Assembly (NCBI RefSeq): GCF_036084755.1
Contig: NZ_CP107968.1
Span: 4,853,501-4,917,500 of the forward strand
Source: Streptomyces sp. NBC_00370
GTDB taxonomy: Bacteria; Actinomycetota; Actinomycetes; Streptomycetales; Streptomycetaceae
Reading direction: 5' to 3'
DNA: 64,000 bases
A program made the position numbers and the translations under genes. The notes under the pieces were generated by a model. The model was not told where the DNA came from, searched no databases, and saw only the letters and a program-made list of their open reading frames with translations. Below, piece after piece: positions 1 to 7,549 of the stretch (position 1 is the stretch's first letter; every line of letters starts with the position of its first letter).

Positions 1-2
1 TC

Positions 3-287
3 ACGTTCAACATCATCGGCGGCACGCTGTGGGGCGCCGGGGTCACGCTGCTGGGCGCGGCGCTCGGCAAGGTCGACTTCGTCAACGCGCACATCGAGCT
101 GATCCTGGTCGCCATCGTGCTGGTCTCCGTGGTGCCGATCGCGATCGAGTACCTGCGGGCCCGTTCGAAGTCCAAGAAGGCCGCGGCCCAGGCGCCGCAG
201 CAGCCCGCCGGTACGGCGGGCCGTGACGGCGCGCCGGGCCCCGAGGCGCCGGGCACCGGTGGCCGCAGGCGCCACGCCAAGAACTGA
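3..287 (+). CDS. DedA family membrane protein, C-terminal part (5' end outside window)
   Basis: Ninety-four residues are visible, ending in TGA at 285-287. The sequence starts inside a conserved loop (FNIIGGTLWGAGVTLLG), followed by a hydrophobic helix (IELILVAIVLVSVVPIAIEYL) and a basic, Ala/Gln/Pro/Gly-rich cytoplasmic tail. That arrangement matches the C-terminus of DedA/SNARE-associated membrane proteins, a family linked to lipid-carrier translocation and envelope homeostasis. The substrate cannot be told from this fragment. It converges on the ThrE-type gene with a 26-nt gap. Confidence 0.75.
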   Translation, partial: TFNIIGGTLWGAGVTLLGAALGKVDFVNAHIELILVAIVLVSVVPIAIEYLRARSKSKKAAAQAPQQPAGTAGRDGAPGPEAPGTGGRRRHAKN

Positions 288-313
288 CGCGGGCACCCGC
301 ACAGCGGGCGGGG

Positions 314-1990
314 TCAGAACCCGCGCGTCCGTTTGGCCGCGCGGCGCCCCGAGGTGCGGCCCCCGCCCGGCACCCGCAGGAACAGCCGGGAGATCTCCCC
401 ACCGAGGTTGACCCCGATCGCGATGGCCAGGGCCAGCGCCACCGCCTTCGACAGCGAGGCGAGCCCCTTGTCCAGGTCGTTCTGGGCGATGCCGAGGAGC
501 CCGAAGTACGTCGCGGAACCGGGCAGCAGCGGACCGATCGCCGCGGTCACGTACGGCAGCGCCGAAGCGAACTGGTAGCGGGACAGCAGCTGCCCGAACA
601 GGCCGACCAGCCCGGCGGCCACCGCCGTCGCCGCGACCGGCGAGATGTGGCCCACGTCGTGCATCGCCGCGTACACCACCCACGCCACCCCGCCGTTGAG
701 CGAGACCAGCAGCACGGTCGACCGCTCCTGCTGGAGCAGGATCGCGAAGGCGAAGCTCAGCGCCACCGACACCAGGATCTGCAGCAGCGGGCGGGGATGG
801 GTGTGGATCGACGAGTCCGGGTTCAGCTCGGCGCCCAGCTGCACGCCGAGATAGAGCACGAGCAGCACCCCGATGACGATCGCGATGAAGAAGTACATGA
901 CTTCCAGCAGTCGCGCCGACGCGGTGATGTAGTAACCCGTCAGGCCGTCCTGCACGCCAGCGACCAGGGCCCGTCCCGGCAGCAGGGCGAACAGCCCACC
1001 GGTGACGACGGCCGACGGCCTGATGTCCCAGTGCTCGGCGGAACTGAGCAGGGTCAGCGCCACCCCCATCGCCGCCGGCGGCATCGCCGCGATCACGAAC
1101 TGGTAGAACTCCGGCAGCCCGCGCCCCGCGCACAGCCAGGCCAGCCGGTCGCCGAGCATCGCGCAGAGCGCAGCCGCGACGAAGACCACCAGGTCACCGC
1201 CGACCAGCACGGAGGCGGAGCCCGCCAGCACCCCGCTCGCCACCGTCAGCGCCCAGCCGGGGTACGGGTGCCGGTTACGCCGGATCTCGGCGAGCCGCCG
1301 GTACGCCTCCTCCAGCGTGACGTCCGTCGACTCGGTGGTGATGTCGTCGATGAGCGTGTAGACGGCCGCGAGCCGCGTGTAGTCGGTGCCCCTGCGCCGT
1401 ACGGTCCGACTGGCCGTCACCGGGTCCTCGACCAGGGACGGCTGATGGGAGATCGACAGCAGCGTGAACGTGACGGTCGGCTCGCAGCGGTCGAGTCCGT
1501 ACGCCCGGCTGACGCCGAACATCGCCGTCTCGACGTCCTCCGCGCCCTCACCGCCCGCCAGCAGCAGCTCCCCGATACGCAGCGTCAGGTCCAGCACGCG
1601 CGGTACGGCGGGCCCCGCGTCGTCGTGCCGCTGCACCGGCTCCGGTACGGGCCGCTCGCCGACCGGCATCCGCAGCAGGGTGCGCATCTGGTCCTGCCAG
1701 GGCGCCTCCTTGACTATGCGGACCATCGGGATGCCCTCGGCCGGGGTGAAGGCGGGCGGCGACTGCCGGACCCCGTACGAGGCGGGCAGCCCCGGGGGAG
1801 TGTCGAAGGCGGAGCCCTCGCTGCCGGCCGGCTGCTCGGTGTTCAGCCCTTCGGGCAGCGCGAATTCGGAGGTGGGGCGGTCGTCGTCGGGGACCGGCGG
1901 CTGTTCCACCCCGAAGGGTGGGGTGAAGGCGCTGTGTGCCTCGTCCGACTGAGGTTTCCGGTCCTCCGGACCGTCCGGCTCGGCCACCAC
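314..1990 (-). CDS. ThrE-type threonine/serine exporter family protein (DUF1212 + DUF3815 fusion)
   Basis: The 558-residue protein has about 85 residues of disordered, Pro/Glu-rich N-terminus. A soluble-looking DUF1212 part follows (from about residue 130; it contains LLAGGEGAEDVETAMFG), then about ten hydrophobic helices to the C-terminus. This is the architecture of Corynebacterium ThrE, an amino-acid exporter driven by ion gradients. The ThrE family is clear; actual Thr/Ser export here is inferred. Two GTG codons (1990 and 1987) are possible starts, and a shorter form beginning near MVRIVKEAPW cannot be excluded because the N-terminus is low in complexity. Confidence 0.85.
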   Translation of the reverse strand: MVAEPDGPEDRKPQSDEAHSAFTPPFGVEQPPVPDDDRPTSEFALPEGLNTEQPAGSEGSAFDTPPGLPASYGVRQSPPAFTPAEGIPMVRIVKEAPWQDQMRTLLRMPVGERPVPEPVQRHDDAGPAVPRVLDLTLRIGELLLAGGEGAEDVETAMFGVSRAYGLDRCEPTVTFTLLSISHQPSLVEDPVTASRTVRRRGTDYTRLAAVYTLIDDITTESTDVTLEEAYRRLAEIRRNRHPYPGWALTVASGVLAGSASVLVGGDLVVFVAAALCAMLGDRLAWLCAGRGLPEFYQFVIAAMPPAAMGVALTLLSSAEHWDIRPSAVVTGGLFALLPGRALVAGVQDGLTGYYITASARLLEVMYFFIAIVIGVLLVLYLGVQLGAELNPDSSIHTHPRPLLQILVSVALSFAFAILLQQERSTVLLVSLNGGVAWVVYAAMHDVGHISPVAATAVAAGLVGLFGQLLSRYQFASALPYVTAAIGPLLPGSATYFGLLGIAQNDLDKGLASLSKAVALALAIAIGVNLGGEISRLFLRVPGGGRTSGRRAAKRTRGF

Positions 1991-2143
1991 TTAGCTTCCA
2001 CACGTCCTCTCGTCGCCCGTCCTGTCACACCTGTCCCCGCCCGCGTCTGCCCAGTATGGGCACGGTCATGGGCCGCCACACGCCGACGGGCGGCACCCCC
2101 CGGAGGGTGTGCCGCCCGTCGTGGCGCTCAACTCGCGCGTACG

Positions 2144-2644
2144 TCAGTGCTGGTGCGTGCCGCCCTGCGCCTGGAGGCGCTTGTACGAGTTCTCGATCTC
2201 GGCCTCGGCCTCGGCGCGGCCGACCCAGTCGGCGCCCTCGACGGACTTGCCGGGCTCCAGGTCCTTGTAGACCTCGAAGAAGTGCTGGATCTCCAGCCGG
2301 TCGAACTCCGACACGTGGTGGATGTCCCGCAGGTGCTCGACGCGGGGGTCGGAGGCCGGGACGCACAGCAGCTTGTCGTCGCCGCCCGCCTCGTCCGTCA
2401 TCCGGAACATGCCCACGGCGCGGCACTTGATGAGGCAGCCGGGGAACGTCGGCTCGTCCAGGATGACCAGCGCGTCCAGCGGGTCGCCGTCCTCGCCGAG
2501 GGTGTTCTCGACGAAGCCGTAGTCGGCCGGGTAGCTCGTCGAGGTGAAGAGACGACGGTCAAGGCGGATGCGACCGGTCTCGTGGTCCACCTCGTACTTG
2601 TTCCGCGATCCCTTGGGGATCTCGATGGTGACGTCGAACTCCAC
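2144..2644 (-). CDS. ppa: inorganic pyrophosphatase
   Basis: This 166-residue soluble family I pyrophosphatase hydrolyses PPi released by biosynthetic reactions. It has the KGSRNKYE substrate segment, the DYGFVENT loop and the Asp signature EDGDPLDALV that holds the metal ions. I chose the GTG at 2644 because a strong GGAGGA sits 6-8 nt upstream and the protein then begins VEFDVTIEIPKG, as in other actinobacterial enzymes. The ATG 15 nt further upstream lies on that Shine-Dalgarno. It is transcribed away from dacB. Confidence 0.95.
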   Translation of the reverse strand: MEFDVTIEIPKGSRNKYEVDHETGRIRLDRRLFTSTSYPADYGFVENTLGEDGDPLDALVILDEPTFPGCLIKCRAVGMFRMTDEAGGDDKLLCVPASDPRVEHLRDIHHVSEFDRLEIQHFFEVYKDLEPGKSVEGADWVGRAEAEAEIENSYKRLQAQGGTHQH

Positions 2645-2820
2645 GGGTGGCTCCTCCATGATCAACACATCTGTCCGGTGATGGTGTGCCCGCACGCGGA
2701 GGAGGCCCCCCGGATCGCCGCCTGACAGGCCGCATGGGCAGGGGTGCCATGCTCGCGGCAAGGCGCAGTGGTTAAGTGTCCCCCACGCAGCAGTGTGATC
2801 GCGAAAGGGGCTGGTCAGCC

Positions 2821-4254
2821 GTGCTTGAGCCGAAAGTGTGGCAGATCACGGCAGGTTCCGTGGTCGTCGGGCTGCTGGTTGCGGCCGGTGCGGTGGCGGC
2901 GGCCGGCCCCTGGGACAACGGTCAGCGTAAGGCCGAGCGGCAGTGGGCGGTCGCCCAGGGCCGTACGGGTGGCGCACATCACCAGGTGCGCCCGGCGCCT
3001 GGAGCCGCTCGGGAACCCGCGCCGGCACCCAGCGCGGGCGCCGTCCTGGCCGCGCTGGGCGGGTCGGGGCAGGGGTCCGGCCTGGCGGCCGAGAAGACGC
3101 CGGCGAGCGTGCCGAGGACCATCGCCCGCAAGCTCGACCCGCTCTTCGCCGACCCCGCGCTCGGCTCCCGGCACACCGGGGTCGTGGTCGACGTGGCGAC
3201 CGGCAAGCAGCTCTACGCGAAGGGCGCCGCGGTCCCGATGACGCCCGCGTCGACCGTGAAGCTCGCGACGATGACCGCCGCCCTGTCCGCGCTCGGTCCC
3301 GACCACCGCATCGCGACCACCGTCGTCGCGGGCTCCGACGGGCGGAAGGTGACGCTGGTCGGCGGCGGCGACGCCACCCTCGACGCCAAGGGGCTCGCGG
3401 CGCTCGCCGACCAGACGGCGAAGGCCCTGCGGACCCGCGGCGTCAAGAAGGTCCACCTGGGCTTCGACACGTCCCTCTACTCGGGGCCGCGCCAGCACCC
3501 CATCGGCCCCAACGACAACATCGCCCCCGTCGTCGCGCTGATGAGCAACGAAGGCCGCCTCGACAGGTCCACCACCGGGCCCGCGCCGCGCAGCGGCGAC
3601 CCCGCGGGCGCCGCCGCCCGGGAGTTCGCCGCGCTGCTGCGCGACCGGGGCATCGGTACGACGGCGCCGCCGCGCCCCGAGCGGGCGGCCAAGGACGCCG
3701 AGCGCGTCGCCAGGATCTGGTCGGCGCCGCTCTCGGCCCTTGTCGAGCGGGCACTGACCCAGAGCGACAACGACATCGCGGAGTCCCTGGCCCGGCAGAC
3801 CGCCGTCGCCGCCGACGAGCCCGCCAGCTTCGCGGGCGCCGGGCGGGCCGTGCTGGCCCGGCTGAAGAAGCTGAAGCTGCCGCTCACCGGTGCGCGGCTC
3901 TCCGACGGCAGCGGGCTCAGCCGCCAGGACAAGGTCAGCGCGTCCCTGCTCACCGCACTGCTCGTACGGGACGGCGACCAGCAGTCCCCTGAGCTGCGCC
4001 CCGTGCTCACCGGGCTGCCCATCGCCGGGTTCAGCGGCACCCTGCGGGCCCGGTTCGCGGACGCGGCGCCGGCCGCCGGGCTGATCCGCGCCAAGACCGG
4101 CACCCTCACCGGCGTGAACACGCTCGCGGGCACGGTCGTCGACGCGGACGGCCGACTGCTGGCCTTCGCCTTCATGGCGGGCTCGACCCCGGGCCCCGAC
4201 GCGGCGCAGAAGGCCCTCGACCGGCTCGCCGCCACCCTCGTACCGACCGCCTGA
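2821..4254 (+). CDS. dacB: D-alanyl-D-alanine carboxypeptidase / endopeptidase (PBP4, DacB type)
   Basis: This 477-residue protein has an N-terminal membrane or signal segment (about residues 8-30) followed by an Ala/Pro linker and the S13 peptidase fold. All three penicillin-binding motifs are visible: SxxK in PASTVKLAT, SxN in TQSDNDIAE and KTG in RAKTGTLTG. It should trim peptidoglycan stem peptides outside the membrane. GTG 2821 is preferred because AAAGGGG lies about 10 nt upstream; an in-frame ATG at 2776 would add 15 residues that look non-conserved. A strong stem-loop follows the stop. Confidence 0.9.
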   Translation: MLEPKVWQITAGSVVVGLLVAAGAVAAAGPWDNGQRKAERQWAVAQGRTGGAHHQVRPAPGAAREPAPAPSAGAVLAALGGSGQGSGLAAEKTPASVPRTIARKLDPLFADPALGSRHTGVVVDVATGKQLYAKGAAVPMTPASTVKLATMTAALSALGPDHRIATTVVAGSDGRKVTLVGGGDATLDAKGLAALADQTAKALRTRGVKKVHLGFDTSLYSGPRQHPIGPNDNIAPVVALMSNEGRLDRSTTGPAPRSGDPAGAAAREFAALLRDRGIGTTAPPRPERAAKDAERVARIWSAPLSALVERALTQSDNDIAESLARQTAVAADEPASFAGAGRAVLARLKKLKLPLTGARLSDGSGLSRQDKVSASLLTALLVRDGDQQSPELRPVLTGLPIAGFSGTLRARFADAAPAAGLIRAKTGTLTGVNTLAGTVVDADGRLLAFAFMAGSTPGPDAAQKALDRLAATLVPTA

Positions 4255-4268
4255 CCGCCCGCGCGTCG

Positions 4269-4303
4269 TCCCCCACGTCTCCCCTAGGGGGACACGTGGG
4301 GGA
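4269..4303 (+). terminator. stem-loop after dacB
   Basis: Arms TCCCCCACGT (4269-4278) and ACGTGGGGGA (4294-4303) pair perfectly, and the helix continues inward after one mismatch with TCCCC/GGGGA. It lies 15 nt after the dacB stop. There is no U-tract, as is usual for Streptomyces terminators. Confidence 0.7.
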
Positions 4304-4347
4304 AGAACCGGGCCACCGACACCTCACCGCATTCCGCGCGGACAACG

Positions 4348-4353
4348 TACGGT
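4348..4353 (+). promoter_or_regulatory. -10-like hexamer for a leaderless transcript
   Basis: TACGGT ends 6 nt before the ATG at 4360, and there is no Shine-Dalgarno. This spacing suggests the mRNA begins at or next to the start codon. Confidence 0.45.
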
Positions 4354-4359
4354 TGACGC

Positions 4360-5511
4360 ATGACGAGCATCGGTGGTGCCGAGATGGTCGACTGGAATCT
4401 CGCGGTGGCGACCGCGACCCGCCTCGTGCGGCCGGGTCCCGAGGTGAGCCGCGAGGAAGCGCGCGAGATCGTCGCGGAACTGCGGCGGCACGCGAAGTCC
4501 GCGGAGGAGCACGTCCGCGCGTACACGCGGATGATCCCCGAAGGAACGGAACCGGTGGACACCCCGGTCCTGGTCGTCGACAGGGCCGGCTGGGTGAAGG
4601 CCAACGTCGCCGGGTTCCGCGAGCTGCTGAAGCCCCTGCTGGAGAAGATGCAGGAGCGCAGGCAGAGCAGCAGCGGTCCGGGGGCCGCCGTCTTCGGCGC
4701 GGTCGGCGGCAAGGTCACCGGCGTCGAGCTGGGCATGCTGCTGTCGTTCATGGCGTCCCGGGTGCTCGGCCAGTACGAGACCTTCGCCCCCGACACCCGC
4801 GACCTGCCGTCGGCGGGCGGCGGCGGCCGGCTGCTGCTCGTCGCCCCCAACATCGTCCACGTCGAGCGTGAACTGGACGTCGACCCGCATGACTTCAGGC
4901 TCTGGGTCACCCTCCACGAGGAGACCCACCGCACCCAGTTCACCGGTGTGCCGTGGCTGCGGGACCACCTGGAGGGCGAGATCCAGTCGTTCCTCCGCGA
5001 GACCGACGTCGACCCCATGACGATTCTGGAGCGGCTGAGGGAAGCCGCCCAGTCGCTCGGCGGCAACCGCTCGGAGAGCGCGGCCGAAGGCGCGGCCGAG
5101 GACGACGACGAGGGCCGTTCCATCGTCGAACTGGTGCAGACCCCGGGCCAGCGCGAGGTGCTCGGCAGGATCACCGCCGTCATGTCCCTGCTCGAAGGCC
5201 ACGCCGACTACGTGATGGACGGCGTGGGCCCGCAGGTCGTGCCGTCCGTCGCCGAGATCCGCGAGAAGTTCCAGCAGCGCAGGGCCAGCGGCGCGAGCCG
5301 GCTCGACCAGGCGCTGCGCAAGCTGCTCGGCCTCGACGCCAAGCTGCGCCAGTACCGCGACGGCGAGCGTTTCGTCCGGGCCGTGGTGGAAGAGGTCGGG
5401 ATGGACGGCTTCAACCGGGTATGGACCTCGCCGAACACGCTCCCCACCAAGGCGGAGATCGCCAAACCGGCGGACTGGGTCGCGCGCGTGCACCGCAAGG
5501 CCGATTCCTGA
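4360..5511 (+). CDS. zinc-dependent metalloprotease-like protein (DUF2342, 'F420 biosynthesis associated')
   Basis: This 383-residue protein carries an HExxH-type motif in HEETHRTQF (about residue 186) inside the VTLHEETH...FTGVPWL block typical of DUF2342/zincin-like proteins of actinobacteria. The family label 'coenzyme F420 biosynthesis associated' comes from phylogenetic co-occurrence, and no substrate is known. The ATG at 4360 is supported by a -10-like TACGGT 6 nt upstream (leaderless). A second ATG at 4384 (MVDWNL) is possible. In Streptomyces this gene usually sits between dacB and tilS, as here. Confidence 0.85.
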   Translation: MTSIGGAEMVDWNLAVATATRLVRPGPEVSREEAREIVAELRRHAKSAEEHVRAYTRMIPEGTEPVDTPVLVVDRAGWVKANVAGFRELLKPLLEKMQERRQSSSGPGAAVFGAVGGKVTGVELGMLLSFMASRVLGQYETFAPDTRDLPSAGGGGRLLLVAPNIVHVERELDVDPHDFRLWVTLHEETHRTQFTGVPWLRDHLEGEIQSFLRETDVDPMTILERLREAAQSLGGNRSESAAEGAAEDDDEGRSIVELVQTPGQREVLGRITAVMSLLEGHADYVMDGVGPQVVPSVAEIREKFQQRRASGASRLDQALRKLLGLDAKLRQYRDGERFVRAVVEEVGMDGFNRVWTSPNTLPTKAEIAKPADWVARVHRKADS

Positions 5512-5713
5512 GCGGGATTCCGGACCGCCGGAAACTGTCCGTAGCGTAAGAACGCCCCAGGTATCACCCATCCGAGGGACCGTAGGTGATGGGTAGGCGT
5601 GCGATGCTCGGGTATCGGCTCGGTTCTGTCACCATCGACGCACTCTGAGTGACGGACATCGTCCCGAATCCGAGCGAGGCACCTCCCGAAAAACATCACG
5701 AAGGGCACCGGAC

Positions 5714-6730
5714 ATGGGTCCCCATCCTGCGGTCGCGGCGATACGCCTGGCGGTTCGCCGCGTACTTCACGACATCCTCACCGACAGCACCCCGGCTTCC
5801 CGCGCCCCCGAGGCGGGACCGCCGCTGGTGCTCGTCGCCTGCTCCGGCGGCGCCGATTCCATGGCGCTCGCCTCCGCCCTCGCCTTCGAGGCCCCCAAGC
5901 TCTCCGTACGCGCCGGCGGTGTCACCGTCGACCACGGCCTGCAGAGCGGCTCCGACCGCCGCGCCGCCGAGGTCGTCGCCCGGCTGGGCGCCATGCGGCT
6001 CGACCCCGTCGAAGCCGTCGCCGTGACCGTCGGCCAGGCCGGCGGCCCCGAGGCAGCGGCGCGGGACGCCCGCTACGCCGCACTCGACCAGGTCGCCGAG
6101 GAACACGGTGCGGCGGCCGTCCTGCTCGGCCACACCCGCGACGACCAGGCGGAAACCGTTCTGCTCGGGCTCGCGCGGGGCTCCGGCACCCGGTCCCTGT
6201 CCGGTATGGCGGCCGTCTCGGGGGCGGCCGGCAGATACCGCCGCCCGTTCCTCACGATCGACCGTCAGACGGCCCGCAAGGCCTGCCTCGTGCAGTCGAT
6301 CCCCGTCTGGGACGACCCGCACAACACCGATCCCGCCTACACCCGCTCCCGGCTGCGCCACGAAGGGCTGCCGGCCCTGGAGAAGGCGCTCGGCAAAGGC
6401 GTCGTCGAGGCCCTGGCCCGTACCGCCCAGCTCTCCCGTGACGACGCCGACGCACTCGACGCCTGGGCCGCCGACGCCGAGGGGACCGTACGGGACGCGG
6501 CGGGGCAGCTGGAGTGCGCCAAGCTGTACGCGCTGCCGCCCGCCGTCCGCCGCCGGGTGCTGCGCAGGGCCGCCATCACAGCGGGCGCCCCCGCGGGTTC
6601 GCTGTTCGCCCGGCACATCGAAGAGGTGGACCGGCTGATCACCGGCTGGCGGGGTCAGGCGGCCATCAACCTGCCCGGCCGCGTCGAGGCCAGACGGCAG
6701 GGTGGCAGACTGGTCATCCGGCAGGGCTGA
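5714..6730 (+). CDS. tilS: tRNA(Ile)-lysidine synthetase
   Basis: TilS modifies C34 of the tRNA-Ile CAU anticodon to lysidine using ATP, so that the tRNA reads AUA. This 338-residue protein has the N-type ATP-pyrophosphatase PP-loop SGGADS at residues 44-49, with an LGHTRDDQAETVLL block downstream, and ends after a short TilS substrate-binding domain, as in the short actinobacterial forms. It is followed by hpt and ftsH, the classic tilS-hpt-ftsH order. The 200-nt gap upstream holds its promoter and two alternative small stems. Confidence 0.93.
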   Translation: MGPHPAVAAIRLAVRRVLHDILTDSTPASRAPEAGPPLVLVACSGGADSMALASALAFEAPKLSVRAGGVTVDHGLQSGSDRRAAEVVARLGAMRLDPVEAVAVTVGQAGGPEAAARDARYAALDQVAEEHGAAAVLLGHTRDDQAETVLLGLARGSGTRSLSGMAAVSGAAGRYRRPFLTIDRQTARKACLVQSIPVWDDPHNTDPAYTRSRLRHEGLPALEKALGKGVVEALARTAQLSRDDADALDAWAADAEGTVRDAAGQLECAKLYALPPAVRRRVLRRAAITAGAPAGSLFARHIEEVDRLITGWRGQAAINLPGRVEARRQGGRLVIRQG

Positions 6731-6817
6731 AGTGCTGGGACCTGACGGTCTGAAGTTCTCCGGCTGTGTCCACCGGGGCCGCGATCCCGGACCCCGGCCG
6801 ACAACGAAAGTGAAGCG

Positions 6818-7372
6818 GTGGACGACAAGGACCTCGGCAGCGACCTCCAGTCGGTGCTCATCACCAAAGAAGAGATCGACGCGAAGCTGGCCGAGCTGGC
6901 GGCGAAGATCGACGCGGAGTACGCGGGCAAGGACCTGCTCCTCGTCGGGGTGCTCAAGGGCGCCGTGATGGTGATGGCGGACCTGGCACGCGCGCTGTCC
7001 TCCCCCCTGACCATGGACTGGATGGCCGTCTCCTCGTACGGGGCGGGCACCCAGTCCTCCGGTGTCGTCCGGATCCTCAAGGACCTGGACACCGACATCA
7101 AGGGCAGGCATGTCCTGATCGTCGAGGACATCATCGACTCCGGACTGACCCTGTCCTGGCTGCTGTCCAACCTGGGCTCACGGGAGCCGGCCTCGCTGGA
7201 GGTCTGCACCCTGCTGCGTAAGCCGGATGCCGCAAAGGTCGCGATCGATGTGAAATGGATCGGTTTCGACATTCCCAGCGAGTTCGTCGTGGGTTATGGC
7301 CTTGATTACAACGAGAAGTACCGCAACATGCCTTTCGTCGGCACGCTGGCACCCCACGTCTACGGCGGCTGA
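6818..7372 (+). CDS. hpt: hypoxanthine phosphoribosyltransferase
   Basis: This purine-salvage enzyme converts hypoxanthine or guanine plus PRPP to IMP or GMP. The 184-residue protein shows the PRPP-binding signature VEDIIDSGLT at residues 102-111 and the flexible-loop SSYGAGTQSSG block. GTG 6818 gives the start MDDKDLGSDLQSVLITKEEI. It is 87 nt downstream of tilS and upstream of ftsH. In other bacteria TilS and Hpt interact with each other and regulate ftsH transcription; that is family knowledge, not visible here. Confidence 0.95.
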   Translation: MDDKDLGSDLQSVLITKEEIDAKLAELAAKIDAEYAGKDLLLVGVLKGAVMVMADLARALSSPLTMDWMAVSSYGAGTQSSGVVRILKDLDTDIKGRHVLIVEDIIDSGLTLSWLLSNLGSREPASLEVCTLLRKPDAAKVAIDVKWIGFDIPSEFVVGYGLDYNEKYRNMPFVGTLAPHVYGG

Positions 7373-7515
7373 CCGGGGCGGGAACCCCTGCCACCCGCCC
7401 GGCGTTGGAGCAGGGGAAGGCGGGTTTGTCGCCGGTCCCGTGCGGTCGCGGGTGACAATGCTGGGGTACCGTCCGAAGAACAGTCTTTTTCTCACAGCAG
7501 CATTTACCTACGGGC

Positions 7516-7549
7516 AGGAGGGACGGAGCGTCATCGCTCCGTATGGATG
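7516..7549 (+). promoter_or_regulatory. ftsH translation-start hairpin separating Shine-Dalgarno from ATG
   Basis: AGGAGGG (7516-7522) is followed directly by a perfect 8-bp stem, ACGGAGCG (7523-7530), loop TCAT, CGCTCCGT (7535-7542). Four nt later comes the ftsH ATG (7547). Unfolded, the Shine-Dalgarno is 24 nt from the start, too far to work well; folded, it is only about 4 nt plus the helix width away. Confidence 0.65.

Noticed and set aside
647..2725. A 692-codon open frame antisense to the ThrE-type and ppa genes
   Set aside because: Its composition is Arg/His/Gly-rich shadow sequence crossing two real genes and their promoters.
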